Origin: Phycisphaerae bacterium | GTDB lineage: Bacteria; Planctomycetota; Phycisphaerae; UBA1845; PWPN01 | DNA: 64,000 bases | Reading direction: 5' to 3' | NCBI GenBank assembly: GCA_035384605.1 | Contig: DAOOIV010000004.1 | Span: 62,001 to 126,000 of the forward strand | In this document: piece after piece, positions 1 through 9,138 of the stretch | How positions within the stretch are numbered: the first letter of the stretch is position 1 | How the letters are laid out: each line of letters begins with the position of its first letter | Program-made: the position numbers and the translations under genes | Notes under the pieces: model-generated | The model's database searches: none | Seen by the model: the letters and a program-made list of their open reading frames with translations, nothing else | What the model was told of the DNA's origin: nothing

Positions 1-315
1 GAACAGTCTGTTCCATGCATCAGCAGGCCGCAGCGTGTCGGTCAGCACCTTGAGGCTCTCTTCGAGCATCTCACGAACAAGCGGAGGATGAATGGTTTGG
101 CGGTCGACGACCTCGGATCTGCGAATGTGAACGACCGTGGATTTCAGGAGGCTGTCAATGGGGCCCGTATCCGGCCTGGTTTGCAGAACCGGTAGAGTGG
201 TCGCAGGATCCTGAGCGGCTTGCAGGCTGCGGCCGGCCAGCAGTCCTCCTGCCATCGTCGCCAAACCTGCTTGGCCGACCCGTTTCAGGAATGTGCGGCG
301 GTTCTCAGATCGCAT
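1..315 (-). CDS. Tat-exported DUF362-like protein, N-terminal part (cut by window edge)
   Basis: The first 105 codons of a minus-strand gene that runs off the left edge. The protein begins MRSENRRTFLKRVGQ, a clear twin-arginine signal (RRTFLK) followed by a small hydrophobic stretch ending near residue 34, so export of a folded protein by the Tat system is expected. After a linker there is a valine-rich strand (STVVHIRRSEVVD) and a helix ending in LRPADAWNRLF. This pattern resembles the start of DUF362 domain proteins, which usually continue with a 'VVGIKVN' strand; that part lies outside the window. The family call is recognition by eye. The Tat signal is seen directly. The next gene is divergent. 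Confidence 0.6.
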   Translation of the reverse strand, partial: MRSENRRTFLKRVGQAGLATMAGGLLAGRSLQAAQDPATTLPVLQTRPDTGPIDSLLKSTVVHIRRSEVVDRQTIHPPLVREMLEESLKVLTDTLRPADAWNRLF

Positions 316-526
316 CCCGACACCCGGCGCACCGCCTGGTGGCCCGTGACACTGTTGTTTGTTGACCAGAACGCTGTCGCGCCTATAGTTATCGACGATC
401 GACAGGGGTGCCCTGAGGTCTGCCTTTTTGTCCCGCGACACCCGGGTCTGCGCCCCTAACCTATTGTCGACCATAAGGTTATTTGACTGGAGGGACGCGT
501 GAACCGGATGGTTGCGTGAGCGGCGC

Positions 527-1972
527 ATGAACTCTCCAATAATCCAGAGTGAGTCGGAACAGGCAAAGGCGATCCAAGCCCGTCTTCGGGAGGCCAATCA
601 GACCCATCTGCTGGCCCATTGGCATCAGTTGGACGATCAGCAAAGAGAGCTCCTGCTGGAAGACATTAACCGGATCAACCTTGCCGGCTTGTCGGGTCTG
701 ATCAAGAGTCATGTGATGGCCGATCGGCCTTTCACCCTGCCTCGCGACATCCGACCGGTCGTCTGCTATCCTGCCCGGCCGGGAATCGACCAAGTGGGCT
801 TGTATGCTGACGCGGTAAAGCGGGGCGTCTCCCTGATACGCCGTAACAAGGTGGCCGCTCTGACGGTGGCCGGAGGCCAAGGCACAAGGCTGGGTTTTGA
901 CGGTCCTAAGGGGGCTTTCCCCATTTCTCCCGTCAAGAGCAAGCCCCTTTTTCAGCTCTTTGCCGAATTCATCCGCGGTACGAATCGTCGTTACGGGGCC
1001 GACTTGCACTGGTACATCATGACCAGTCCTCAAAACCATGCCGACACGGTCGCGTTCTTCGAAGCCAATCACTTTTTTGGCCTCAGGCCGCAGCGTGTTC
1101 GGTTTTTCCGGCAAGGCATCATGCCGGCTTTCTCAATGGACGGGAAGATTCTGCTTGACCAGAAACACCGGATTGCCTTTTCCCCTGACGGACACGGAGG
1201 CAGCTTGCTGGCCTTGCGGCGATCGGGAATGCTCGCGGAGATGGCCGAGGCCGGCATTGAGCATTTGAGCTATTTCCAGGTGGACAACCCCCTTGTTAAG
1301 GCCATCGATCCGCTGTTCATCGGGCTGCACGATATGACCGGCTCGGAAATGTCAAGCAAAACAATCCCCAAGGTCGACGATCTCGAACGAGTGGGGAATT
1401 TCGTGATCGGCGACGGTAAGGCCATGGTGATCGAGTACTCCGACCTTCCCGACGAGCTGGCGCATGCCCGCGATGCCAACGGGAACCGGCTTTTTGATGC
1501 CGGGAGCATCGCCATTCATCTGCTGAGCCGCCGTTTTGTGGAAAGACTGACGGCCGATGAGGCACATTTTGGGCTGCCTTGGCATCGCGCGGTGAAGAAG
1601 GTGCCTTACGTCGATGAGAGGGGCCGGCGAATCGAGCCTGAGAAGCCCAATGCTGTCAAGCTGGAGAGTTTTATTTTCGACGCCATTCCGTTAGCTGGGA
1701 AACCTCTGATCCTGCAAACCATCAGAGAAGAAGAGTTCAGCCCGGTCAAGAACGTAACCGGCGTCGACAGCGCCGAAAGCTCGCGCCGGGACTTGAATCG
1801 GCGCGCCGCCCGCTGGCTGGAGTCTGCCGGTCATGCCGTTCCCTGGCGCGAGGGGGAACCGGATGGTCTGTTCGAGATCAGTCCTCTTCTGGCTCTGGAT
1901 GCGGACCATTTGCGCGAGCAAATGTCAACACCTCCCAGGATCACCCCGGGGGGTGCCCACTACTGGGAGTAG
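527..1972 (+). CDS. UDPGP type 1 family UDP-sugar pyrophosphorylase
   Basis: About 481 residues. It carries the nucleotide-binding signature AGGQGTRLGFDGPKGAFPI near residues 115-133 and SPVKSKPLFQLFAE just after, as in the eukaryote-type UDP-GlcNAc/UDP-glucose pyrophosphorylases (UAP1/AGX family). Expected reaction: UTP plus a sugar-1-phosphate (GlcNAc-1-P or Glc-1-P) giving UDP-sugar and pyrophosphate in the cytoplasm, feeding cell-envelope glycans. The YFQVDNPLVKAIDP segment (the sugar-binding side of the fold) and the NAVKLESFIFDAIP segment are also typical of the family. ATG 527 is chosen; an in-frame TTG at 512 would add five residues. The exact sugar cannot be told from sequence. Confidence 0.85.
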   Translation: MNSPIIQSESEQAKAIQARLREANQTHLLAHWHQLDDQQRELLLEDINRINLAGLSGLIKSHVMADRPFTLPRDIRPVVCYPARPGIDQVGLYADAVKRGVSLIRRNKVAALTVAGGQGTRLGFDGPKGAFPISPVKSKPLFQLFAEFIRGTNRRYGADLHWYIMTSPQNHADTVAFFEANHFFGLRPQRVRFFRQGIMPAFSMDGKILLDQKHRIAFSPDGHGGSLLALRRSGMLAEMAEAGIEHLSYFQVDNPLVKAIDPLFIGLHDMTGSEMSSKTIPKVDDLERVGNFVIGDGKAMVIEYSDLPDELAHARDANGNRLFDAGSIAIHLLSRRFVERLTADEAHFGLPWHRAVKKVPYVDERGRRIEPEKPNAVKLESFIFDAIPLAGKPLILQTIREEEFSPVKNVTGVDSAESSRRDLNRRAARWLESAGHAVPWREGEPDGLFEISPLLALDADHLREQMSTPPRITPGGAHYWE

Positions 1973-2183
1973 CGCCGAATGGGGTCTTGGCACGTCGCGT
2001 AGGGTGCCGGATTCGCGATTGGACGGCTTCGGATGCAAAAACGCATTGACGGGCACCGGAAGGGGCACGAGAATAGAGTTGCAAATCGTTGACCGCTCGC
2101 TAGACTAGGGCCGCTGGGATTGCCTGCGAGTGGAATGTGGAGTGGATGACACATCGGCAATCGTTCACGAAGGGATTTTGATC

Positions 2184-3557
2184 ATGACAGACTCATCCAA
2201 GGGTACATTGCTGGTCGTTGATGATGAGCCACTGAAAAGGGCGACGCTTCAGATCGAACTGGCGGGGGCAGGCTATACCGTCCTTGAGGCCGCCGACGGA
2301 GCGGCTGCGGTGAAGTTGATCGAGACGCGCCCCGTGGATGTCGTCATCACCGACGTGCGTATGCCGGAGATGGACGGCATTCAACTGCTTGAGGCGGTCA
2401 AGTCGCGCTCGCCAAGAACCCACGTTATTCTGATGACCGCCTATGGCACGGTGGATTCGGCGGTCGAGGCCATCAAGCGCGGGGCCTACGATTACATCAA
2501 CAAGCCTTTCGCGACGGAGGCGCTCGTTGAGAAACTGGATCGGTTGCTGGCCTGCCGGTCGGCGGAAGGCAACGGTCACGGCGGTCCGGAAACACTGGGC
2601 CAACTGGTCGGCCAGAGCTATGCCAGTCGGCGGCTCTTCGAGCAGATACGGGCCGTGGCTGACAGCGACCGAACCGTCCTGGTCGAGGGCGAGGCCGGTA
2701 CCTGCCGGCAGCGGGTTGCCGCCACGATCCACCAGCTCTGCAAGCGGTCGGCCGGTCCGCTGGTAAGATTCAACTGCACCGCGTGTGTCGCCGAGGTCCT
2801 GGAAAGCGAATTGTTCGGAACCGGCGACGAGGGGGCCGCTCAACGTATCGGGCGGTTGGAGGAGGCGGCGGGAGGAACGTTGTTCCTCGACGAGATCGAG
2901 GTTCTTCCGATGCCGTTGCAGGCCCGACTCCTGCAGGCCATGGATGAGGGCTTTTTCAATCGCGTGGGCGGCGGACGCGTGCGGTTGGACGCCAGACTGG
3001 TGTTCGGGACGCAGGAGAATCTCCGGCGCAAGGTCGAAGCCGGCCAATTCCGCGAGGATCTTTACTATCGTCTTGATGCCGTGCACCTCGTGATCCCGCC
3101 GCTGCGAGATCGCCGCGAGGACATTCCCGCGCTGGCGGCCCATTATCTGCGCCACTCCGCCAAGGCGGCCGAGGGCAAGCCGGTGCCGACCCGCATCAGC
3201 ACCCACGCCATGGACGTGTTGATGTCCTACCACTGGCCGGGCAACATCAGCGAACTGGAAAACGTGCTTGAGCGAGCGGTTGCCTTCGCCACCGGGCCGG
3301 AGATTCAACCGCGTGATATCCTGGTGCCCTCGGCGGGCCAGGCGAGCCAGGAGGTTGTGGCTCAGACGACCATGCATCCGGGTTTGACGGAAACCATCGC
3401 CGGGGTCGAACAATCGCTGATTGACGCGGCTTTGCGAAAGGCCGCCGGCAATCAGGCCAAGGCTGCCCAGTTTCTTGGCATTCCACGAACGACGCTCAGG
3501 GACAAGATGGCCAAGTACGGTATGGTGGGCAAGCCTGCCAAACGCGAATTGGCCTAG
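2184..3557 (+). CDS. NtrC-type response regulator with degenerate AAA+ domain
   Basis: 457 residues: a receiver domain (D13-D14, phosphoacceptor D57, T85, K107), an AAA+ sigma-54-activator-type domain (about 140-375) and a Fis-type helix-turn-helix (about 410-447). Walker B (GTLFLDEI, 231-238) and the sensor/arginine region (FREDLYYRL) are kept. The Walker A site reads GEAGTCRQ (169-176) instead of GESGTGKE, so the lysine is missing. The GAFTGA loop that contacts sigma-54 is deleted down to 'GA' (ELFGTGDEGAAQRIGR). It should still be able to bind DNA and receive a phosphoryl group, but classical ATP-driven opening of sigma-54 promoters is doubtful. The start ATG 2184 has a GAAGGGA ribosome site upstream. 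No histidine kinase lies beside it. Confidence 0.85.
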   Translation: MTDSSKGTLLVVDDEPLKRATLQIELAGAGYTVLEAADGAAAVKLIETRPVDVVITDVRMPEMDGIQLLEAVKSRSPRTHVILMTAYGTVDSAVEAIKRGAYDYINKPFATEALVEKLDRLLACRSAEGNGHGGPETLGQLVGQSYASRRLFEQIRAVADSDRTVLVEGEAGTCRQRVAATIHQLCKRSAGPLVRFNCTACVAEVLESELFGTGDEGAAQRIGRLEEAAGGTLFLDEIEVLPMPLQARLLQAMDEGFFNRVGGGRVRLDARLVFGTQENLRRKVEAGQFREDLYYRLDAVHLVIPPLRDRREDIPALAAHYLRHSAKAAEGKPVPTRISTHAMDVLMSYHWPGNISELENVLERAVAFATGPEIQPRDILVPSAGQASQEVVAQTTMHPGLTETIAGVEQSLIDAALRKAAGNQAKAAQFLGIPRTTLRDKMAKYGMVGKPAKRELA

Positions 3558-3587
3558 CTGGTCGTGCCTGCCGTTTAAGGGTTCTTC

Positions 3588-3620
3588 GGCGGCCGGTGGA
3601 AACGCCGGCCGTCGTTCTTT
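3588..3620 (+). terminator. Probable intrinsic terminator after the regulator gene
   Basis: A GC-rich inverted repeat, CGGCCGG at 3590-3596 and CCGGCCG at 3605-3611 with an 8-base loop, is followed by the T-rich run TCGTTCTTT. It sits about 30 bases past the stop of the regulator gene, in the convergent gap before smpB, and is oriented to end the plus-strand transcript. The T-run is imperfect. Confidence 0.5.
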
Positions 3621-3700
3621 GTGACGCCCACAACTCCCTGCCACATACAGGCTATCAAGACCCGGCGGAATGGGAGCCGGTCGATCAGGTCCTCACCCCG

Positions 3701-4168
3701 TCATCGGCGGCGGCCGGTAGCCCGATCGATATCCCGCTGGTGCTGGCGTTTCTTGAGATCTTGGCGTTTGTCGTATTGTGCTTTGCCCATGGCCAAGCCC
3801 AGTTCAACCTTCGCCAGACCTCGTGAATTGAAATAGATGCTTATCGGTATCAGGGTGCAGCCCTTCTGGGCCAACTGGGAGGACAGTCGTCGGATCTCTC
3901 GGCGATGCAAGAGCAACCGGCGCTTGCGTTTTGGGTCGTAGCTTGCTTGAAAGCCGTGTTCGTAGCGATCGATCTGGCATCCATAAAGTGTTGCCTCGTA
4001 GCCATTTATGCGCACGAAGCCGTCTGTGATTTGTGCTCGTCCCTCCCTGATGCTCCTGACCTCGCAGCCAGTCAGGACAATGCCGGCCTCGACGGTGTCG
4101 ATAATGTGATACTGATGCCTGGCCTTCTTGTTGACGATCCGTCGCTGCTCGGGCGTCTGGCTGGCCAT
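3701..4168 (-). CDS. smpB: SsrA (tmRNA)-binding protein SmpB
   Basis: 155 residues, the usual SmpB length. The N-terminal ARHQYHIIDTVEAGIVLTGCEVRSIREG, seen in two halves, and the later LYGCQIDRYEHGF and DPKRKRRLLLHRREI segments are family signatures. The basic C-terminal tail (KKRQHQRDIDRATGRRR) is the part that enters the mRNA channel of the ribosome. SmpB brings tmRNA to stalled ribosomes for trans-translation. No tmRNA gene was recognised in this window. The gene is convergent with the regulator gene upstream and divergent from the sigma factor gene downstream. Confidence 0.97.
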   Translation of the reverse strand: MASQTPEQRRIVNKKARHQYHIIDTVEAGIVLTGCEVRSIREGRAQITDGFVRINGYEATLYGCQIDRYEHGFQASYDPKRKRRLLLHRREIRRLSSQLAQKGCTLIPISIYFNSRGLAKVELGLAMGKAQYDKRQDLKKRQHQRDIDRATGRRR

Positions 4169-4302
4169 AACTGTTGATTTCCCAGAAGATTAAACCGACA
4201 ATATAGAAGCCGGGCCGGGCTTGTCGGGCCAGGCTATAGGGCGTATTCTAGCGGGTGCTCTAGAAGCTGCCAATCAAGTGCAACTATGGCGGCGCGCGCA
4301 TG

Positions 4303-4308
4303 TATAAT
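4303..4308 (+). promoter_or_regulatory. -10 element upstream of the ECF sigma factor gene
   Basis: A perfect TATAAT hexamer preceded directly by TG, 16 bases upstream of the sigma factor start codon. No convincing -35 hexamer is visible at 16-18 bases spacing, so this is only a candidate housekeeping promoter; an ECF autoregulatory -35 (GAAC-type) was not seen. Confidence 0.4.
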
Positions 4309-4323
4309 TAACCGAGAAGAGAC

Positions 4324-4953
4324 ATGATCCTGCGGCAGGCCGAGAACGGTGTTCAGAGGCTGACCAGGCGGATGGAGAGAAGGCTGGTAGCCCAAGCCCG
4401 AGGCGGGGACGAGGATGCCGCGCGCCGCTTGGTCGATTCGCACAAAGACCGGCTTTTTGCCTTTGTGTGGCGAATCCTGCGGGATCATGAGGACGCCGAA
4501 GAGATCTGCCAGGAGGCGTTCCTTCGGGCGTTCAGTTCGCTCGACTCGTTTTCGCCTGAGTATCGGTTCAGCACTTGGTTGTTCACCATTGCTTATCGGC
4601 TGTGCTTGAACCAGATCCGGCGCAAGAAGGCCCTGACGGGCGAGGTCGATTTCTCGAATCTTTCGGCATCCGAAGATGACGTTTGCATGCAGTTGGCCGA
4701 AAGCGAGGAAGCCAGGCGATTGAAGGACAAGATTTGGGAGGCCGTTGACGAGCTTTCCGTGCAGCAGCGAGCGGCCATCCTGTTGTTTTATCGGGAAGAG
4801 ATGAGTTGTGACCAGATCGCGCAAACGCTCGGGATACCCATGGCCACGGCCAAGAGTCATCTGCACCGTGCCCGGGGTCGCCTCAGGGACGCATTGTCCG
4901 GTCTGGTAAAGGATTGGACACAGGTTCAGGCTTTAAGAGAAGCGGCGTCATGA
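4324..4953 (+). CDS. RNA polymerase sigma factor, ECF (RpoE-like) subfamily
   Basis: 209 residues. Region 2 is clear: LVDSHKDRLFAFVWRILRDHEDAEEICQEAF followed by the -10-recognition segment FSTWLFTIAYRLCLNQIRRKK (each seen as shorter conserved blocks). Region 4 shows LSVQQRAAILLFYREEMSCDQIA and a helix-turn-helix with AKSHLHRARGRLRDAL. It should direct RNA polymerase to a small set of envelope or stress genes. The stop codon overlaps the start of the anti-sigma gene by four bases (ATGA), so the pair is translationally coupled. The start at ATG 4324 follows a purine-rich GAGAAGAGA; an ATG at 4372 is an alternative. Confidence 0.92.
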   Translation: MILRQAENGVQRLTRRMERRLVAQARGGDEDAARRLVDSHKDRLFAFVWRILRDHEDAEEICQEAFLRAFSSLDSFSPEYRFSTWLFTIAYRLCLNQIRRKKALTGEVDFSNLSASEDDVCMQLAESEEARRLKDKIWEAVDELSVQQRAAILLFYREEMSCDQIAQTLGIPMATAKSHLHRARGRLRDALSGLVKDWTQVQALREAAS

Positions 4954-5708
4954 TCACTTGTCAACATGCACGACAGTTGTTCGACCGCTACCTTGATGGG
5001 GAGTTGTCCCCGTCGTTGCAGGCGGAATTGCATGCTCACCAGTTGAGCTGTTCAGCCTGTCAGACCGAGCTGGCGATGCTCGAGGCGTGCGGCGACGTGA
5101 TTATGTTGGATCGGCGCCGTGAACCGAAGCTCAGCGACTCCTTCACCGATCGCGTTCTCTTGGCCCGTCGTGCTCAATTGGCCTCTCAACCCCGCCGCCG
5201 GCACTGGGCTCGTACCCTTGTGGTGGTGGCTTCCCCGCTGGCCGCCGCCGCCAGCATCGCCTTGTGCCTCACGCTGATGTGGCCGGATGCCCCGCAGCGA
5301 CAAACCAAGACGGGTGTCGCGGTCCGGGTGGAAGTGCCCCCTGGCAGCACGACAGCGGTTTATGGCGGGTCCTCCGCACAAGGGAATCCGGATCCGAATC
5401 TGCCCGCCACCCAGATGCCTTCGTCTGCTCTGATGGACTCGATCCTGACGACCGTCGTCGAACGGACCAGCCGTACCGTTGAGAGAGCAAAGAACAACTT
5501 CTCCCATCTCGAGCTGCTGTTCCAGCGAGCCTTGGCGGAAACGAACGCTCAGGTTGCGGCTCAGGACGCCGGTTCGCCGCGCAGGGCATCCTCAGGTCAG
5601 CGGTCGGCGGATCAGCCGGGTGCCGAACAGGAGTTGCTGAATTCACCGGGGACGGGTTTCGAGAACAGTGGCGACTCCGGCAACGATCAACTGCTCGAAC
5701 CGCTGTGA
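4950..5708 (+). CDS. Zinc-finger anti-sigma factor, membrane-anchored
   Basis: 252 residues. The N-terminus has the zf-HC2/ZAS motif H30-x3-C34-x2-C37 (HAHQLSCSACQ), the fold that holds ECF sigma factors inactive. One transmembrane helix follows at about residues 89-111 (TLVVVASPLAAAASIALCLTL). The remaining 140 residues would be periplasmic and are rich in Ser, Ala and Gln without a recognised domain. It overlaps the preceding sigma factor gene by four bases, the usual arrangement for a cognate pair. The sensed signal is unknown. Confidence 0.88.
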   Translation: MITCQHARQLFDRYLDGELSPSLQAELHAHQLSCSACQTELAMLEACGDVIMLDRRREPKLSDSFTDRVLLARRAQLASQPRRRHWARTLVVVASPLAAAASIALCLTLMWPDAPQRQTKTGVAVRVEVPPGSTTAVYGGSSAQGNPDPNLPATQMPSSALMDSILTTVVERTSRTVERAKNNFSHLELLFQRALAETNAQVAAQDAGSPRRASSGQRSADQPGAEQELLNSPGTGFENSGDSGNDQLLEPL

Positions 5709-5811
5709 TCCAATCGTATCCGGCCACGGTTGTTGCCGGGTCATCCAATGGTATAGTACGTGTGTTGTTTAATGGTAAAACGGCGGGGGCCGTCAGGGGG
5801 TTTGTTTTGCC

Positions 5812-7980
5812 ATGCCCGGCGGGTCTGGATTGCGTATGGCGGCGGCATGTTGGCTGAGCTTGGGGCTTGGCATGGCCGGCACCATGGCTGCGGATGCCAC
5901 CTCGCCGGCTTTGCTCGCCCGGTCGGTTCCCGCGGATGCCCGCTTGTATCTCGAATTCCACGCCTTGGGCTCCTTCGCAGGCACCCCGTTTGATCTGATG
6001 ATGTCTCGAATGGTTGGGGACCTGGTCACGTCAGGGTCTGGCGCAGCAACGCAACCAGACACGACACCGCCGGCTGCTCAGCCCACCGCTTGGCGGGCAT
6101 GGTTTGCCGAGACCGTGGGCTTGCAGGATCCCAAGGCCGCCGATCTGCTTTTCTCCGGTCCGATCGCCTTCGCGGCCGAGGGTTGGAGTGGTTTGGGTGA
6201 TGCCGTACTGCTTGCCGAGCCGGAGGACGTCTCTGGGCTCGAGACGGTCATGAAACCTCACCTGGCCTCGTCTTCTCCGAAGGTGCGTGTGTACAGGCTT
6301 TCGCAGGAGCACGAACTGGCCTGCGACGGACGAGTCGCCGTGTTGGGCCGGTCGGGCGAGTCCATCAACCTGTATCGGCGCACGGTAGCCCTTTGGGAAA
6401 GCGACGGCGGCGCGACTCTGGGCGACATGGCCGAGTTTCGCGAGCGAATGGCCGGCCTGCCAACGGGAGCGCAGATCATCTTTTACGCCGGTTCGACCGC
6501 GCGGGCGGCCGAAGCAAGGTTCATTCTCGGCCAGTGGTGGCCTGCGGATTGGGTGCAGTTGCGGTCCGTCGCGATCGGAGTCGGCGTCAGCCCGGCGGGT
6601 TTGATGTTCGATGTCGACGCCCACGCTGATCCGGATTCCCAACCGCAGCCGGCCCCGCCGTTGGCCGCCGACGCATTGTCGAGGTTGCCGGCTTCGGTTG
6701 TTGCCGCTTGGACCCGGCCGATCGACTTTGTCGAACGTTTCAGGCGTCTTCAGGTGGATGACCCGACTGGAATCATCGAGGTACTGTTGGCGGATATGCC
6801 CGGCAGGTCCATCGAATGGCAACTACTCGATCACTTGGGAGACAGCGCGGTATTTGTGTTGGCCCGACGCCCGATGTTCGCCGGGACGGCAAGCAGTTTC
6901 CAGCCCGATGTTGCGACTGCTCGCGGCACGACGACCATGCCTGCCCCGGCGTCTTCGGCGCCTTCCGCCTCGCTTGAGGCGGCACCCGCGAGCGCGGCAA
7001 GCGGCCCCGCGGCGCGCGAGCCGGTCTTGATTCTTCCCGTATTGGCCATGCTCGTGGAAACCGATGATCCACATGCGGTTGAAGCAGCTCTCGAGCGGAT
7101 CACGCTCAACCTCCAGTATCTGGTTGCAAGCCGTTCGCCCGGTGACGCCGGCGGAGTGGTTAGCAGGGTTCCCGAACGCGGCGGCGGCCAGATGGTCTCC
7201 GTGTCGCTCAGGCGCCTTTTTGAGTCGCGCACCAAATGCCCCTTCCTCCTTAATCTCGAACTGAGTTGGATCGTCTGGGATCGCTGGCTGATTATCGGCA
7301 CGAACACAGATGTCGTACATGAAATTGTCGCTGCCAGGCGCGGGGAGGGACAGTTGCTGCCCCCCGGGCTGATGCCGCACCTGGTTGCCGAAGTCAGCCA
7401 GTCTGGAACGGTCGGGCAGATGTTGCTTCTCGGCCAGCCCCGTGACCTCGCCGAGATGCTGGACTCGTGGGTCGCTTACGTCTCGGCTTACCATCCGCAG
7501 ATGCTGCTGGCGGAGTGGTGGCGGGATCTTGAGCGTCGACAGCGGAGCATGGGCGTTCAATTGGGCGTCGTGCCCACCGCCCGGGCGGTCCGGTCGGCGG
7601 TCGAGGTAGGCCAGACCCTCCCCGGCTATCCCGCGTTCGGTGTTCTTCAGCCCGGTGACCTGATACTGCGCGTCGACGGACACGTGCTCAGCGAGGATGA
7701 CCCTTCTCGATCGCTACGGCAATTACTGTCGGTGGCCGGGGAGAGCGGAAAGGTAACCCTCCGAATCCTTCGCGGCGGTCGTGAAAAGGACGTGGCGATA
7801 ACCATGCCTGCGGTGACGGAGTCGGCACGGACCGTTCAGCCCGTCACTTTGCTGAAGCAGATCGCCGGTTTTCTGCGTCCGTTTCCAACCGCCGGTTATG
7901 CCGTCTGGCGCCCGGGCCCCGAAAGGCTCAAAGCCCACCTCGAGCTGCGCCTTGCCCATTCAACACGGCCGTCGGAATGA
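5812..7980 (+). CDS. Exported protein with C-terminal PDZ domain
   Basis: 722 residues with a signal peptide (AACWLSLGLGMAGTMAADA). The long middle part (about 35-580) has no domain I recognise; it repeats statements of the type 'VPADARLYLEF' and 'LPASVVAAWTRP', recalling large secreted planctomycete proteins of unknown function. A Pro/Ala/Ser linker lies near residues 380-405. The C-terminal region (about 590-670) is a PDZ domain: YPAFGVLQPGDLILRVDG, then VTLRILRGGREKDVAI. No protease domain is visible, so it is probably a binding or scaffold protein in the periplasm. It follows the sigma/anti-sigma pair by about 100 bases and could belong to that regulon. Start ATG 5812; ATG 5836 is also possible. 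Confidence 0.7.
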   Translation: MPGGSGLRMAAACWLSLGLGMAGTMAADATSPALLARSVPADARLYLEFHALGSFAGTPFDLMMSRMVGDLVTSGSGAATQPDTTPPAAQPTAWRAWFAETVGLQDPKAADLLFSGPIAFAAEGWSGLGDAVLLAEPEDVSGLETVMKPHLASSSPKVRVYRLSQEHELACDGRVAVLGRSGESINLYRRTVALWESDGGATLGDMAEFRERMAGLPTGAQIIFYAGSTARAAEARFILGQWWPADWVQLRSVAIGVGVSPAGLMFDVDAHADPDSQPQPAPPLAADALSRLPASVVAAWTRPIDFVERFRRLQVDDPTGIIEVLLADMPGRSIEWQLLDHLGDSAVFVLARRPMFAGTASSFQPDVATARGTTTMPAPASSAPSASLEAAPASAASGPAAREPVLILPVLAMLVETDDPHAVEAALERITLNLQYLVASRSPGDAGGVVSRVPERGGGQMVSVSLRRLFESRTKCPFLLNLELSWIVWDRWLIIGTNTDVVHEIVAARRGEGQLLPPGLMPHLVAEVSQSGTVGQMLLLGQPRDLAEMLDSWVAYVSAYHPQMLLAEWWRDLERRQRSMGVQLGVVPTARAVRSAVEVGQTLPGYPAFGVLQPGDLILRVDGHVLSEDDPSRSLRQLLSVAGESGKVTLRILRGGREKDVAITMPAVTESARTVQPVTLLKQIAGFLRPFPTAGYAVWRPGPERLKAHLELRLAHSTRPSE

Positions 7981-8230
7981 GGTGCCGCGAGAGATGCCGT
8001 CTGCGGCGGTTGTCCCTGTATCAACCGTGCCGGTATTCTCGGTCCTTGGTGATCCGATTCATCGCGCCAAGGCAGTCATTCCCTCTCCCGGCAGCGGCGG
8101 ACTCGTTTGAAAGAGGCTCTCCGCCGTAGGCTCTGCTAAAGCCCCTTCCTTGTTTCCCCGAAGGACATTAACGAAGAGCGCCACCTCTGTTCCGCGTCGG
8201 CGTTCAACCCTGTTAGCTCGGGTCCGGCCC

Positions 8231-8704
8231 ATGATTGTGACGGAGCAACAATTCGGATTGCTCGGACTGACCAACGAGCAGCTCAACGCCTTGTTGGATG
8301 ACATGGACAAGGCATGCAAAGAGACAAAGGCCTCGGAGCATCGCCGCTCGATTCGCAAGCCGTTCCGGTCGGTCAATGTGAAGGTGTCCATTCTGGATAA
8401 GGCCTCGCGGGAGGCCGTCAGCTTCAAGGTTCCCACGCGCAACATCTCGCTTCATGGTTTAGCTTTTCTTCATCACCGCATGCTGCAGGTCGGTCAGATG
8501 CTCCGCATTCAGATCCCCTTTCGGAAAGGCTATACCGTCGAGTTGCTTGCCCGGGTCGCCAGATGCCGTCACATCAGCGGCATGATTCACGAGATCGGCG
8601 CTGAGTTCAAAGGCAGGCTGAGCGGACACGTCATTTCAAACGAGGACGAGGCTGCGCAAACGCTCGAATCCGCCGCGCCTGAGCCGCCGCTCGCTGACGT
8701 CTGA
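8231..8704 (+). CDS. PilZ domain protein
   Basis: 157 residues. The PilZ c-di-GMP-binding signature is present: an arginine-rich HRRSIRKPFR at about residues 38-47 (RxxxR type) and NISLHGLAF at about 72-80, matching the (D/N)xSxxG motif. The domain fills most of the protein and no other domain is fused, so it is a stand-alone c-di-GMP receptor. ATG 8231 is preferred over a TTG start 81 bases upstream because the added segment has no family likeness. The next gene is convergent. Confidence 0.82.
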   Translation: MIVTEQQFGLLGLTNEQLNALLDDMDKACKETKASEHRRSIRKPFRSVNVKVSILDKASREAVSFKVPTRNISLHGLAFLHHRMLQVGQMLRIQIPFRKGYTVELLARVARCRHISGMIHEIGAEFKGRLSGHVISNEDEAAQTLESAAPEPPLADV

Positions 8705-8726
8705 TCTGTCGGCTCCTGCGTAAGGG

Positions 8727-9080
8727 TTACGGTGATCCGGAGAGGTTCCGATTCCCTATCGGGATCGGGTGGGTGATGTCCGCGTATACCCTGCCGTCGC
8801 GCAATTCGCACGGGTAGATCTTCAGCCGCAGGTGTGGCATCCGGGGATCCGTCAGGCCGGTCTTGAGATCCCACGGCCAGTGGTGAACGGGACAGATCAG
8901 AGCCCCATCGCGTACGTACCCCTTGCCCAGCGGTCCGTTCTCATGCGGGCAGTTGAACGCGGTTACGTGGAAGATGCCGTTGTCATTACACACGGCGAAC
9001 CAGCGATCGTTCACCATCGCCGGTACTGCGCGTCCGGGCGGGACGTCCCTGGCATCGATGACGAAAACGTAATCCGGCAT
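8727..9080 (-). CDS. Rieske (2Fe-2S) ferredoxin-like protein
   Basis: 117 residues forming one Rieske domain. The cluster ligands are visible as CPHENGP and CPVHHWPWDLKTG (C-x-H and C-x2-H), about 16 residues apart. There is no signal peptide or membrane segment, so it is a soluble ferredoxin of the dioxygenase/nitrite-reductase small-subunit type that would transfer electrons to an unknown partner. The gene follows the membrane zinc-ribbon gene on the same strand after a 58-base gap, suggesting co-transcription. Confidence 0.85.
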   Translation of the reverse strand: MPDYVFVIDARDVPPGRAVPAMVNDRWFAVCNDNGIFHVTAFNCPHENGPLGKGYVRDGALICPVHHWPWDLKTGLTDPRMPHLRLKIYPCELRDGRVYADITHPIPIGNRNLSGSP

Positions 9081-9138
9081 GTGTTCGCTCGCGCGCTCGG
9101 CACGTCGCGGGCCGTGAGGATCCGGCGAGGTGAGGCGG

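Noticed and set aside
2193..3644. A 483-codon minus-strand frame opposite the response regulator
   Set aside because: Same reason: antisense of a clearly recognised gene.
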